Of a stretch of DNA of 64,000 bases, positions 11,312 through 21,854 are shown piece by piece. The position numbers were made by a program, and so were the translations under genes. The stretch comes from Coleophoma eucalyptorum (Eukaryota > Ascomycota > Leotiomycetes > Helotiales > Dermateaceae). The notes below the pieces were generated by a model. It was not told the origin of the DNA. It did no database searches and saw only the letters and a list, made by a program, of their open reading frames with translations. Location of the stretch: NCBI GenBank assembly GCA_026120035.1, contig JALRME010000017.1:124001-188000 (forward strand), written 5' to 3'. Each line of letters opens with the position of its first letter. Position 1 is the stretch's first letter.

Positions 11312-11770
11312 TATTAGTTCACCCTACGGTAAACGCTATCTAATCTCTATCGAGTACTCGGATTAGAGTCCGGTTCACTAGGAGTTCGAGCTCGACTCCG
11401 TAGGGTATTAGGTTCACGCTAGACCTATGTAATCGGTAAGACGATAGACGTACTATACGCTTAGGTCACCTTTTCTTCTGAAGGTAATCCAAGTGTATTA
11501 TAGCTATTGTCTATAATATCTATCCTTCTAAGAGTGGGTATCTCTACTACTTAAATACAACTAGGTTACCCCTTTTTTCCTTACTTAAGGCTAACCCCTT
11601 ATATTCGTACGGACTTCCCTTTACCTTGCTTTTGTCTAGGTCGAGCTATATTAAGTTCTACAAAGTAATTGCTTTTTCCTTTCGGGAGCTTCGTACGAAT
11701 CGGGAAGCATCCCGGTAGATATATCGATAAACATATCAGGCCTAATTCTCGGGATGTCCCGATAGGTACA
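11312..11770 (-). repeat. 5' LTR of the copia element
   Basis: On the plus strand it starts TATTAGTTCACCC, with TG/GG of the other copy changed to TA/AG. It has the same 459 bp length as the 3' copy. The gypsy RNase H sequence begins within a few bases of its end. Confidence 0.85.
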
Positions 11771-11774
11771 ATAG

Positions 11775-13690
11775 GCTAAAGAACTTATAGCCTTCGACTT
11801 TACTATTGAGTACCGAGTGGGTAGTAGCAACCCCGCCGATAGCTTATTATATAGACTAGATTATTAAATAGATTACAAAAAAGAATCTATTGTATATACT
11901 CTTTAGAATAAGCTACTAATAAAATAGCTACTAAAGATTTGTTCCTATCGTATAGCGAGGAGATCCCGCTACGTAAGCCTTATGATATCGTAATTTAAGG
12001 TCTAAGAGACGAGGACTAGACAATCCTCGGCTGATAAGATACTAGTAACACTAGAGACAAGAGTCTTCTATCGTAACTATAAGCAAGCGCTATCTAGCGA
12101 TTGTACGTTAGTATCGTATAAATAGTATAACGTAGTATCGGTATTAGAGCCAACATTAGAGCCTATTACTAGTATAGCTAGTTGTAAATAGTACGTACCT
12201 TACGCTATAATAGTTCTTACTATTGATAACGAAATAGCTTATAAATCGACTTAAGAATCCTTATAAGAATTCCTACTTATATTATAAAGTCGTAATAACT
12301 TTATACAAAGCTAGGGTTACGAAGGTCGTTCGAGACGAGAGAAGGCTAAAGCTACTAAGACTTAGAACCTTAATATAAATAGCCTACTATACCGAAAAGA
12401 GTCTATTTATATACTAGTAGATATAGCTATCTAGGACGAAATCCTAAAGTTAAATTATAACGACCTATTAAGAGGCTATTTTGGCGTTAGTAAGACGCTA
12501 GAGGTACTCTATAGAAAATATTTCTAGTCGAGTATAAAAAAAGATATTAAGAATTATATTAAAATATACCTAATATACTAAAGGACTAAGGTGAAAAGAC
12601 ATCGGCCCTATAGCGTCCTAGCTTCGTTCCTTATACCCTTAAGACTATAGGAAGAGATAATACTTAACTTTATAATAGATTTACCTACCTTAATATTTCA
12701 AAGTAATATATATAACTTAATCTTAGTAGTTATCGATAGATATACGAAGATAGTATAATATATTCCTATAACTAAGATAATTACTACCCTTAAGCTTACT
12801 AAACTATTTATTAATAGGATATTTAAGGATTTTGGGGTTCCTAAAGGGATTATCTTAGACCGAGGTACTATATTCATTAGCTAATTTTAGGCTATATTAT
12901 ATTTCTACCTAGGTGTATAACGTCGGCTTAGTATCGTATTTCATCCGTAAATAGATAGTCAAACAAAAAATTTAAATCAAACATTAGAGTATTATTTGCG
13001 TTACTACTATAGTTATCTATAGGACGACTGGTCTACGAAGGTAGCACTCGCGGAGTTTATATATAATAATTTATAATACTTAACTATAAAAACAACCTTA
13101 TTTTTTACTATATACGGATTCTATCCTACTATTAAAATCTACGTTAGGGACAACGTACCAGAAGGAGAGGTACCGACGGCAACCGAGAGAGTAAAAGTTA
13201 TCGAGACCGAACGAGAGAAACTAGAGGTATACTAATATAGTAGCGTCGAGGCCTAGAAGAAATTTTATAATAGGAAACAAATCCTAAGAACATTCCAAAT
13301 AGGTAACAAAGTAATACTATTAGCTAAAAATATCAAATAGTTACAATCAAGTAAGAAGCTATCGGACTACTATCTTAGCCCCTTTGTAATCACGAAGGTA
13401 ATTAGAAACTATAGTTAAGTATATCGTTTATAATTACCTTCGTTATATAAAATTTATAATATATTTCACGTTTCGCTCTTAGAGCTATACTACTAATAGG
13501 GCGATATCGATAAAGTACTATTACCTATTAAAGTCGGTAGTAATAAAGAATTTAAAGTAGAATCTATATAGGTCTATCGAGACAATACGAATGATCGATA
13601 GTACTTGATATAGTAGAAGGACTATATACCTACTAAGGATATCTAGTAAAATATAAATAACTTAGAATATATACCTAAAGTATTAGAGAA
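11775..13690 (+). pseudogene. gypsy pol remnant: RNase H end, integrase, chromodomain
   Basis: From 11775 the frame reads the end of RNase H (FTIEYRVGSSNPAD). The integrase zinc region near 12440-12620 has lost His and Cys residues to Tyr. The catalytic core follows near 12640-13000: the first Asp position reads Asn (LNFIIDLP), the second Asp is kept (ILDRGTIF), and the Glu position reads Lys (DSQTKNLNQTLE). The C-terminal integrase region runs to about 13500, and a chromodomain-like stretch (YRDN..YL..KDY) lies near 13570-13690. Loss of two of the three catalytic residues by G to A changes fits RIP. Confidence 0.88.
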
Positions 13691-13699
13691 ATATTATAA

Positions 13700-15127
13700 G
13701 TAAAGCTATACTACGTTACTACCGTAGAAGCAAAGGCGTAAAGTATAAAGAAGTAGATTATATTTTATTACTAAAAGCTATATAGAACGTAACGCTAAAG
13801 CTTCGAATATATACTATCGTCTTTACGCCTTATCCCTAATACCGTAACTCTATAAACTCCCCTCTCTCTAACCTTACTATCTAGAAGGACCTATAGTATT
13901 ATTAGAACCCTTTGACTTCTTATCGTCGTTAGAATGATCTCCTAGGTCGTTATCGTTAGTTGTAGTAATAAGAGATAAGTTGTTCTACGATAGTTAGATA
14001 GCGTTATACTTATAAGATAGCTTACTTACTTAATAACGAAGAATATCCAAAATACTATCTAGGGTATTCTATATTTAGGCTTAACTATAAATAATTATTT
14101 GAGCTATTCCCTATATCGTCTATAGGGTATAAGCTAGATAAACATTAGCTTTAACCCGAGATATATATTAATACTATAATACTTAAACTTAAGTACGAGT
14201 AGTAATCTTTGTATTATCGGTAGCTAAACGGAACGTAGCGATAGCGTAGGCAAGTAGGCGGTTGAGCCTAAGAATACTTAATTAAGGAACCTAAAGATAA
14301 GTTAATTAGTAAGAATACTAACGAAAAGAATACTTATATCGTAATAGGGCTTATTCAACCTACGATAGCGATTGTATATATTCCTATCTATAGTCTTAAT
14401 ATATTGGATATTAGACTCCTTATTAATACGTTTGAAGTATTATAAACAATAGCGATAAGATAGCGTCTTAGGCGCGTACGTAGAGCGAAGGATAATACTC
14501 TAACGAGTAGGAAGAATAGATATTATACTATAGGGGTTAGTTATACTATATAAGTACCACATAGTTATAGCGAAGGCGAGAATACTTATAGAAGAAGAGT
14601 ATTAAATAAAGGGAATAAGAAAGTAGAAGAAAAATTATAATATTTTGATATAAAAGAAAAAGGGAGGTTAGATAGTAAGAGAAGAGCCTTTTATAGACAC
14701 TAGAAATACTATAGCCTATTTACGTAATTATACTATCTAGCGATACAAAGAAATCGAAATACTTACGATATAACAAAGAACTAAGGGGGTGTTTACGAGA
14801 GAATAAAGAAAACAGCAAACTAGGGATCTAGAAAGGTAAGGTTGTTAGTAGTACCAAGTAGGCGGGGAGGCAGCGGGGAGTACGTAAAGTACTAATAAGG
14901 ATGAAGAAAATATCGGGAAGCTAAGTACAAACTAAGGGTATTCAGATAAATCAGACGAAGACCCCTTAGGTTGTCACTAGTAGTCGCATAAGCGCCACCC
15001 TAGCGGACCGCTTATACTTCACTCCTCCAAACCCGTTTCTCCGGCCAACAATAGGAATTACCTTCTGAGAGCTTGTGTCCCGACGGTATTACGGATGCTT
15101 AGGGAATGGTCGTAAGGATACGCCTAT
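13700..15127. other. 3' untranslated part of the gypsy element, nothing recognised
   Basis: About 1.4 kb between the chromodomain-like end and the polypurine tract. It is AT-rich with stops in all frames. I recognise no domain. Confidence 0.5.
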
Positions 15128-15141
15128 AAAGGGGGAGACAA
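15128..15141 (+). other. Polypurine tract of the gypsy element
   Basis: AAAGGGGGAGACAA lies directly upstream of the right LTR, the position of the plus-strand primer in LTR retrotransposons. It confirms plus-strand orientation. Confidence 0.8.
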
Positions 15142-15331
15142 TATCATAAGCCTAAGCGAGGTTATATAGTATTAGTGAGCTAGACGGGGAAACATATATA
15201 TATCTTTAGCCCCCTTGGTTTAAGGATCTTTAGAGATCAGTTTGAATAATAACTACTACCTACCTACGTATACCCTATATATACCCTACTTATCTATTGC
15301 TTGTACGTCACTCTACCTATGACACCTAACA
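15142..15331 (+). repeat. Right LTR of the gypsy element
   Basis: This 190 bp copy begins TATCATAAGCC, where the usual TG is altered to TA as RIP would do, and ends CACCTAACA. ATAGG follows. Confidence 0.92.
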
Positions 15332-15336
15332 ATAGG

Positions 15337-16196
15337 CTATTAATCCTCGATAGCTACAAGAGCTATCATTCTACTGGATTTGAGCTATACTACTAAGAGT
15401 ATAATATTATTATATTCTATATACCTCTATATTCATCTTACCTCCTTTAGCTATTAGATATAGGCTGCTTTGGGCTATTGAAACAAGCGTACGGCCGTTA
15501 GGTAGAGGTCTTAATACAAGTATATATCAATCATATAAGTAAGCTTGAATTCTTATATACCTTCCGGATAGCATTCTTTGCTTCTATAACCTAAAAAACA
15601 TATAAGGTGGCTTTATTAGAGCTAGCCTTATACCTTACGACCTAGAGAGAGTTCTTTCTAAGCTTGATATATAGTTAAGGACTCCGATACCACCTAGGCT
15701 ACCTATAGCTATATCCGATACTTGGATTTCTAGGACACTATAAAATCCAATAGAGGCTGATTCGTAGACTAGTCTAATTAAAACTCGAATTTCTAATTAT
15801 CAAAATAGCTTACTAACGCCTATATTAGATGCTATCGATCAGTTTACAAAGGGAGCAAAGGTAATAATGCACGAGGTAGCCCTTCTTCGTAGCGAGGTCT
15901 CAATACTACGTAGGGCAAACGAGGACCTAAGCAAACGTCGGAGGGCTAAAAAAACACGTATATAGCTTGGAGGGGCCCTTAGTATATAAGATGCAAAAGA
16001 CCTATTAGATCAAAAGGATATAAATAAGCAAGTAGAGCAAGAAACACGTCAGAATAGTAGACGAATAAGAGGGGCTCTTACGAAGGTACGATACTATAGT
16101 GTTTGTGGTAAACCTGGCCATAATGCACGTACTTGTTATAAGGCTATAGAATTATCTGATTCAGCTATTTCAAATATAATTATAGCTAGTTCTTAG
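15337..16196 (+). pseudogene. pogo-type transposase, 3' part with zinc knuckle
   Basis: After the ATAGG duplication the frame continues the transposase begun at 2596. It includes the region where family members read PPHSSHLLQPLDVG (degenerate here), then a basic coiled segment, and ends at TAG 16194-16196. A CCHC knuckle lies near 16096-16138 (VCGKPGHNARTC). Its first Cys position now reads Tyr (TAT), as a G to A change would produce. Several TAG and TAA codons interrupt the frame. Confidence 0.85.
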
Positions 16197-16242
16197 TGTT
16201 GGTGTTATCAAATTGAGTTTAAAGGTTGTATAGTATTAGAAA

Positions 16243-16285
16243 GTGGCCCACTCGCTTGTATGGCCCACTCGCTTGTAATGTACGT
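16243..16285 (-). repeat. Right inverted repeat of the pogo-type element
   Basis: This is the reverse complement of 2497-2539, including both 17 bp units. TA follows directly at 16286-16287, matching the TA before the left arm. Confidence 0.92.
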
Positions 16286-16287
16286 TA

Positions 16288-16569
16288 TGGCTTAACAAGA
16301 ACAATAAGATCTTGACTACACTTTGTCCCGGCCCAATTCTACAGCTGTTCGGCCCCCTTTTCCAATTCGGCTTCTATCGCGTTGTAACACTGGTTCGTCT
16401 ATATTGTGTCAGTAGTGTATCTTCGGCCATTCAGCCAGGCCAGTGCGTTGCCATAGTCCTCGCTGTGATGCTTGTGGTTGATATGCAATATTCCGGTTTT
16501 ATGGAGAAGTTGAGTGTGGTGTTGAATCTCTGCCATGACAAGAATGAGGGCCCGGATGAATGGTCTCTC
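16288..16569. other. Intergenic, no gene seen
   Basis: Host-like sequence just beyond the pogo element. No convincing frame or repeat. Confidence 0.4.
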
Positions 16570-16845
16570 AGATGGGGACCATGATTCTCTAGGTTCTGAA
16601 TCCGACGAGGAAGATGCGGTAGTCATGAGAGCTGCACTGAATCATTTGGCACAAGATGACGATCTTGCATTTTAAGAAGACGATGAGAAGAACCAGGTTT
16701 TGATATTTCATCTACAGGGTCTAGTTCCGGCCTAAAAACGCCCTCAGAAGACTCATCAAGCTCCTCTTCCTATTCCTCTAGGGATTAAGATGAGGATGAG
16801 GACGAAGAAGATTTTGATGATATGGACTCACTGACAGTGGCTTAA
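16570..16845 (+). pseudogene. Relic of an acidic, Ser-rich protein
   Basis: The plus strand reads acidic segments (ESDEEDAVV, then SEDSSSSSSYSSRD and DEDEDEEDFDD) ending at TAA 16843-16845. They are split by an in-frame TAA near 16674, a frame change near 16705 and another TAA near 16788. The pattern suggests the acidic tail of a decayed gene. The family cannot be told. Confidence 0.35.
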
Positions 16846-17221
16846 TAAGCACCTTTGCCTGGACAAATATCCTCAGAGATAAGCCGCCTAGGAGGGGGGC
16901 TGCGCCCAAGCGAGGCTAGCGCATTACGGCGCCATTACGCCGGCCGCTGATAAGCTCTATTCTATATTTCCTTTTTCGACATTACTCGTAGCCTATTTAC
17001 TATATTCTCTATTTCCTAGACTTGCCCTTTCGAGCTCAATAGTTTTGTTGCTCGGCATTTGTAACAAACTATTCATATGAAAAAAAGAATAGGCTTGCTC
17101 TGTTCAAAACATTCACCAATCGTAATGCGTTGATATTGAACGAGGGAAATGAACATATGCATACATTTAAATTATTTTCAGCATATGTTACCAATATTTT
17201 ATAACCTAGATAAACGTTAGA
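16846..17221. other. Intergenic, downstream of the A1-like gene
   Basis: AT-rich toward 17200, probably including the 3' untranslated region of the following minus-strand gene. No other feature seen. Confidence 0.4.
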
Positions 17222-19048
17222 TCACATATGTCTACCATTATATGGAGGTACAGGTGAGCCCTCCAGTTCCATCGGTGGTTCTACAGCAATCAGCTCATGC
17301 CTCATTTCTTGGCCCGCCATTTCAGAAACACCAGACGCATGTTTCTCCCTCATTTCTTCAGCCACCAATTCAGAGACGGCACTCCCATGCTTTGCAGCTA
17401 TTGAAGTATCATTTTCAGTGTAGGCGGATAATTCACTAATCGTCTTCTTCTTCCTAATAATACCAATGTAAATGAAGATGCAGGTTATTAGAATTATGGC
17501 AAAGACCACCACTGCAACGATAATTCCGATCATAGAACTCCGATTCAAACCGGATTTCGAGGCTTTTGCTGCCGGGGAAAGTATGGTGACTATCTGCTCG
17601 AGATTATTTTCTTCAAAAATGCATGGCGAGACCGAGAAGTTGGAGCGCTCGTAGTCCGCTATTACATATCTAGATTTTGAATGAGTAATTATAAAATCAG
17701 GGCAGGAGGAGGCAGTTACGCTTCTTGCAAAAAAGTTCTCCCTAAGGTATATTGCGTGTCATTCATTGCTCTTCTTAGAGGAAAGTACTTCGTTGGGTTC
17801 GGATAGATGGGATATTCAGCCTGGAGATCGAATGCCTCATACGGGAAATCAATCGTCATGCTTTGGCCTCCACTAACTGTGTTGCCAATAACAAAAGTGA
17901 CCACTGGATTTAAAGCTAGCAGCTGCTCGCGTATGGTATCGTTGACAAGATATCGATCTGTGTGCGGATCATAGGTCAAACCAAACGCGGTTTCAAATAC
18001 GGTACAGGCAGGCACAGGAAGCCACTAGAAGTGTTGGTTAGTAGCTAACCTCAAGTACAAGTTCGAAGCCAACTTCAAACCATGAGAAGGCCGTCTATTC
18101 TTAGTTGATAAATCGCAAGCGCCTCTAGAAATGTCCAAAATACTCACAATCTCTGGGACAGTAGAATCAATCACTGTCAGTATACCTGAAGGTAGCAGCG
18201 ACATAACTCCTCCAAAGGTGTTTGTGGCTTGGATTGCCTGCAGGGCTATAGTCAGCGGCTTTGAATCATCCGCACTGAAAGTGAAGTTCAAGTTGCTAGG
18301 AGTAAATCGAGAGGCGTCATATCCTCCTAATGTCAAACTCCCAAGGACTTTCTTAAGTCGGTATGGAGCACCGGCAGTATATCCCCACGAGAGACTTGGT
18401 ATAATGCTTTGATTTTTAAGTGTCCACATAAAGCTTGGCTCCGGGGTGTCAAAATTAGTGAAATTCGTTGGCCTAGGACCAAGTGAGAAAACTCCAAGAT
18501 AAAAGTCCTTGGTCGCAATGCCTTTGAAATGGAGCGTTAGCCGATCTAATATGCCATGCGGTACTTAATTCTTACCAGCGATAACTTGATGCTCTAAAGC
18601 AATACCTCCACTTTGGGGAAGCTGAAGTCCGACTGTATCATATCCGTACTCTCCATTCCCAGTATAGTTCAAATGATCTTCCAACGCTAACCCAAATAAA
18701 TTTATTGGGCTCCACGTCGAGGACTATGAGTTTCTATTACCATATGCACTTCTCCCTTGAACGAATACTACTTACAGCATTGGTTTGGAAGCCATTACTC
18801 ACTTGATTCTGAAATGGCAGGACACCCCGCAAAGCGCCGCAATTGCTTGGGTCGGTGTCAAGACATCCTTCGGGAACTGGTACCCAGGTTTCTTGACCGA
18901 TAGTCGAGATAAGAACATGGAACACTTGCTCAGGAGTTCCAACTCGAATTACAAATGTAGACCAGGGACCATCATTCCCTTCCCAAGCCTGGCTTGGTGC
19001 AAACACAAACGGTGCAGGTGTGGTAGATGAACGAGGCTGAAGAGCCAT
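17222..19048 (-). CDS. Membrane-anchored pepsin-like (A1 fold) protein with altered active site
   Basis: Five exons join in frame: 19048-18776, 18723-18576, 18521-18148, 18024-17720 and 17669-17222, giving 515 residues. The first lobe has GTPEQVFHVL followed by ISTIGQETW where active A1 proteases have DTGS, so the first catalytic Asp is absent. The second lobe has VIDSTVPEIWLP, keeping an Asp in the second site. TLGRTFLQEAYVIADY is the typical A1 end. After about 30 residues comes a hydrophobic membrane segment (IIVAVVVFAIILITCIFIY), a basic stop-transfer KKK and a tail of about 80 residues with two EM(R/A)-rich repeats. Many secreted fungal A1 homologues lack the first Asp. The start is uncertain: no clear signal peptide follows ATG 19048, and an upstream exon may exist. 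Confidence 0.82.
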
Positions 19049-19828
19049 CGTAGCAACTGGAAAGTACGTTAGACTCCTACTAATCCAGGGCAACTGACAG
19101 TTGGCCAGTACTACCAGTTCAGTATACAGCTATAAAATAATGAAAGAGAAGGATGCGTTTCATGTTGCAAATGATAATATTTATTTTACAACAGCGGGGC
19201 CGTCTCTCGTGTGAAAGATGGGATTTAGAAAACTGGGCTGGAGTCCCTCTGATACCTACATCTAGACGGTGATGGGACCCTGTACGTCCGTAAGATGTGA
19301 GTTACAGTTCCCTGGCCTACTCAGCCACTCACTATGCCGCTATGTAGCTCTACGCACAAAGTCGGCTATCCTGGATAAATTGCTGCATCTAGCTAATAAT
19401 AGATAATAACTCCGTTACTAGTGAGCTTGGCTACATATTGGTAGGGTAAGACTGGAAGACTCTGGTCCTGGAGATCACGTCAAGTTAAATGTTTTAACTA
19501 GCATATCGGTGCTATGCCGCGTTTCTGACAACTAGAATTTCCATAATCCGCATTTACTGATATACACCCCAACCTCATTTATATTTCTCGTGGAAGCTTC
19601 CCATCCTCAAATTTTCAATATCTCCTGCTAAATTCTCCCAGTATTAGCCCCCAAAAATCAGCAAAGACCAAAATACTACATTGGCAGATCATCACTAATA
19701 TATGTCTTTTTCCAAAGCTGTAGTCCTACAAGTATTCGTATTTGTCTTGTAATGAGAGTTAAAAAAGGCAATTTCACTCAGAGACGTCCAGCTGAATAAG
19801 TAGATCCCAGTTACTCCTCATGGACCAC
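19049..19828. other. Intergenic, no gene seen
   Basis: Between two minus-strand surface-protein genes. It should hold the promoter of the A1-like gene and the 3' end of the GPI-type gene. An upstream signal-peptide exon of the A1-like gene could lie near 19110-19150, but I could not join it in frame. Confidence 0.4.
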
Positions 19829-21854
19829 TCAGAAAAAATTAGTAATTAAAAAGTTAATCATTCCTAGCCCGTATATTATTACTGAGCCTTGTGAACTCAT
19901 CCTGTAGCTGCCGCCTGTAACCCCTGTTTGTGTAGAGCTAGAAGTGGGCTCAGAAGTAGAACCAGCAATACTTGATCCTACGGGGACTGTGGTAACTCTG
20001 CTGGTTGTCTCAAGTCCTGATGCGCCTGAAGTTATTTCGACAATAGTGGTTGCAGATGAACCTGGGCTGACGACTATGGTCGCTATATTGCTAGATGTTT
20101 CAACGCCGTTTGAGCCAATAGCTACCGTTCCAAGAGTTGTGGTATATGGTTCGGAGCTTACTGGAACCACGGTACTGATTGTTTCAACACCCCCTGGACC
20201 AGATATTGTTATCACTACAGTGGTGGATTGCCCAGGTAGTGCAGTTGTCACTGGCGCTGCGGGGCTTATTGCGACCACGGTACTGACCGTTTCAACACCC
20301 CCTGGACCAGATATTGTTGTCACTACGGTGGTGGATTGCCCAGGCAATGAAGTTGTCGCTGGCGGTACGGGGCTTATTGCGACCACGGTACTGATCGTTT
20401 CAACACCCCCTGGACCAGATATTGTTGTCACTACAGTAGTGGACTGACCAGGAGGTGCGTTTGTCACCGGTTGTTGTGTAGAAATAGATGGCACTGATTC
20501 TCCTGAGGACTGTGATGGGGCAGGTTCTTCCGAAACTGTGGAGGGGCCGCCGGTTTGTGGAGTTGAGGATGGGGCTTGTCCCTCTGGAGGAGGGGATGGT
20601 GCTGAAGTTATTGGAGTCGGAGATGGTGTTGGAGTTTCTGGAGTCGGGGATGATGTTGGGGGCGTGGGCGTTGGCGTGACTTGAGCTTGAGCAACAACCG
20701 TTGTCCTTGCCGTGAGAGCAGTCACACCAACCTTGAGGGTACCGACTCCACCCCCAGTATTTGACGTACAGGCCGGAATACTCAAACCTAAATATGTTGC
20801 AACGTGTGAAGCAAGGCTATCAATTCCGTATTGAATCGCTTTCGACATGTTGTATGAGTCGTTAAATGGGATCACTGTCGTGTAAGTATATCTTGTGATT
20901 GCTGGTAATCCTGGAAGATCAGTTGTAGTTGTTGTATTCCGAGTGAAGTAGGTCCCCGTGCATTGAGTCTGCGCAGTTCCAGTAAGAGAAGTCTGTAATT
21001 CAGAAGATCAGCTTTTAGTAGTTTGTTAGAAGGCGATTGAAAAAGATGTTTTACATACATTGAGAAACTGCGTACTAAAAATATATCTAGCAGACAAAAT
21101 TAGTAACTGCGTGACTTTGCCGTGATTTGTGGAAGAGGTAAATAACAGCATACCCATTCCTGTAATCAGTTGCATTCATAGTAATTTCATTTTGCTGTAT
21201 TACAGTCGTCCTGTAATGAGACATTAGATCATAAGATTCTTTTTCGAAGTAGAGCATGAACCTACTGCGGACCGTTTGACAAGCTGTTTAGATACGTAGT
21301 TTCTACGGCGCCTCCATCGTTGTTATAAGCAATTGAGGTGAAGTTTATACCATCCCCAAATACCATAGTCGAATTAGGACGAGGTTGGAGTTCAGATCCG
21401 ATTGTAGATCCACTCTCTTTATCCACAGTGTAAACCATGGTAGAAACATAGTCAGTGTAGATTGTTGGCCACCAAACATTTCCGTGGACTTCATACTGCA
21501 GAGTTTACAAGTTAATTAATTACAATTTTGAACATAATAGAAGAGTAGCTGATTACTATGAGACTAGGAAAGTACTGCCATCTACAGATGGTGAATGGGT
21601 CTCCGTCTTCTAGAAAGAATATGACACATTTAGCAGAAGGTTATAATATCTTACAATTAATTGACAGCCACCACAAAATATTGGGGCTGATGTTATTGTA
21701 GGCTCTACTGACGAAGAGTTTGTAGAGTTATAATCTAGATAGAGTTTCAATTAGTATCTTTCCAATTATTTCCGAGGGTTCGGAAACACTCACTAAAACA
21801 CCAAACGAGGGGCAGGCTTAAAAGACCTACAGAGAGGGTAAAGACAGTTTTCAT
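19829..21854 (-). CDS. Ser/Thr-rich cell-wall protein with 36-residue repeats and GPI-like tail
   Basis: The gene starts at ATG 21854 with a signal peptide (MKTVFTLSVGLLSLPLVWC). Exon 1 ends at 21794 and exon 2 (21734-21655) joins in phase. Several more exons between 21610 and 20880 carry extracellular-looking sequence with N-glycosylation sites; I could not settle all their borders. The last exon (from about 20875) holds a Pro/Thr/Ser linker, three near-identical 36-residue repeats rich in T, V, G and S, a Ser/Thr stretch and a short hydrophobic C-terminus (SVIIYGLGMINFLITNFF) fitting a GPI signal. The likely place is the cell wall or outer membrane leaflet. No catalytic domain is seen. Confidence 0.72.
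20129..20452 (-). repeat. Three 108 bp coding tandem repeats
   Basis: The landmark CCTGGACC recurs at 20193, 20301 and 20409, a period of exactly 108 bp or 36 codons. Each unit starts PGQSTTVV and contains ISGPGGVET. More diverged relatives of the unit continue at about 20030-20128. Confidence 0.88.

Larger units (their letters stand above)
4148..11770 (-). mobile_element. Ty1/copia LTR retrotransposon nested in the gypsy element, RIP-mutated
   Basis: Two 459 bp LTRs (4148-4606 and 11312-11770) flank a minus-strand gag-integrase-RT-RNase H order, which is the copia order. A polypurine tract on the minus strand adjoins the LTR at 4606, so 11312-11770 is the 5' LTR. The bases flanking the two ends do not match (ATAAT before 4148, ATAGG after 11770). 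The last six bases of the two LTRs also differ, so the right junction is probably not the original insertion site. The element also carries a plus-strand accessory frame at 4936-5735. Confidence 0.9.
3409..15331 (+). mobile_element. Ty3/gypsy (chromovirus-like) LTR retrotransposon, RIP-mutated, with internal deletion
   Basis: Two 190 bp LTRs face the same way. The left reads TG..CA and is preceded by ATAGG (3404-3408); the right is followed by ATAGG (15332-15336), a 5 bp target duplication. A polypurine tract lies directly before the right LTR. Plus-strand coding remnants are gag-like sequence after the left LTR, then RNase H end, integrase and a chromodomain-like tail. Protease and reverse transcriptase are missing, since gag-like sequence stops at the copia element and RNase H starts right after it. 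Nearly all LTR differences are transitions. Confidence 0.92.
2497..16285 (+). mobile_element. pogo/Fot-type DNA transposon interrupted by retrotransposons
   Basis: The element is bounded by TA dinucleotides (2495-2496 and 16286-16287) and by 43 bp inverted repeats. Removing the nested retroelement leaves about 1.9 kb. Its transposase has a psq-type helix-turn-helix and a CENP-B-like second DNA-binding region, then a DDE core beginning NFDE, and a zinc knuckle at the C-terminus, as in pogo/Fot elements of ascomycetes. It is the oldest layer of the nest, because the gypsy element sits inside its transposase frame. Confidence 0.9.

Noticed and set aside
19944..20447. Long plus-strand frame opposite the cell-wall repeats
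   Set aside because: It is the antisense of the 108 bp repeats; the minus strand has the signal peptide, repeats and GPI-like tail.
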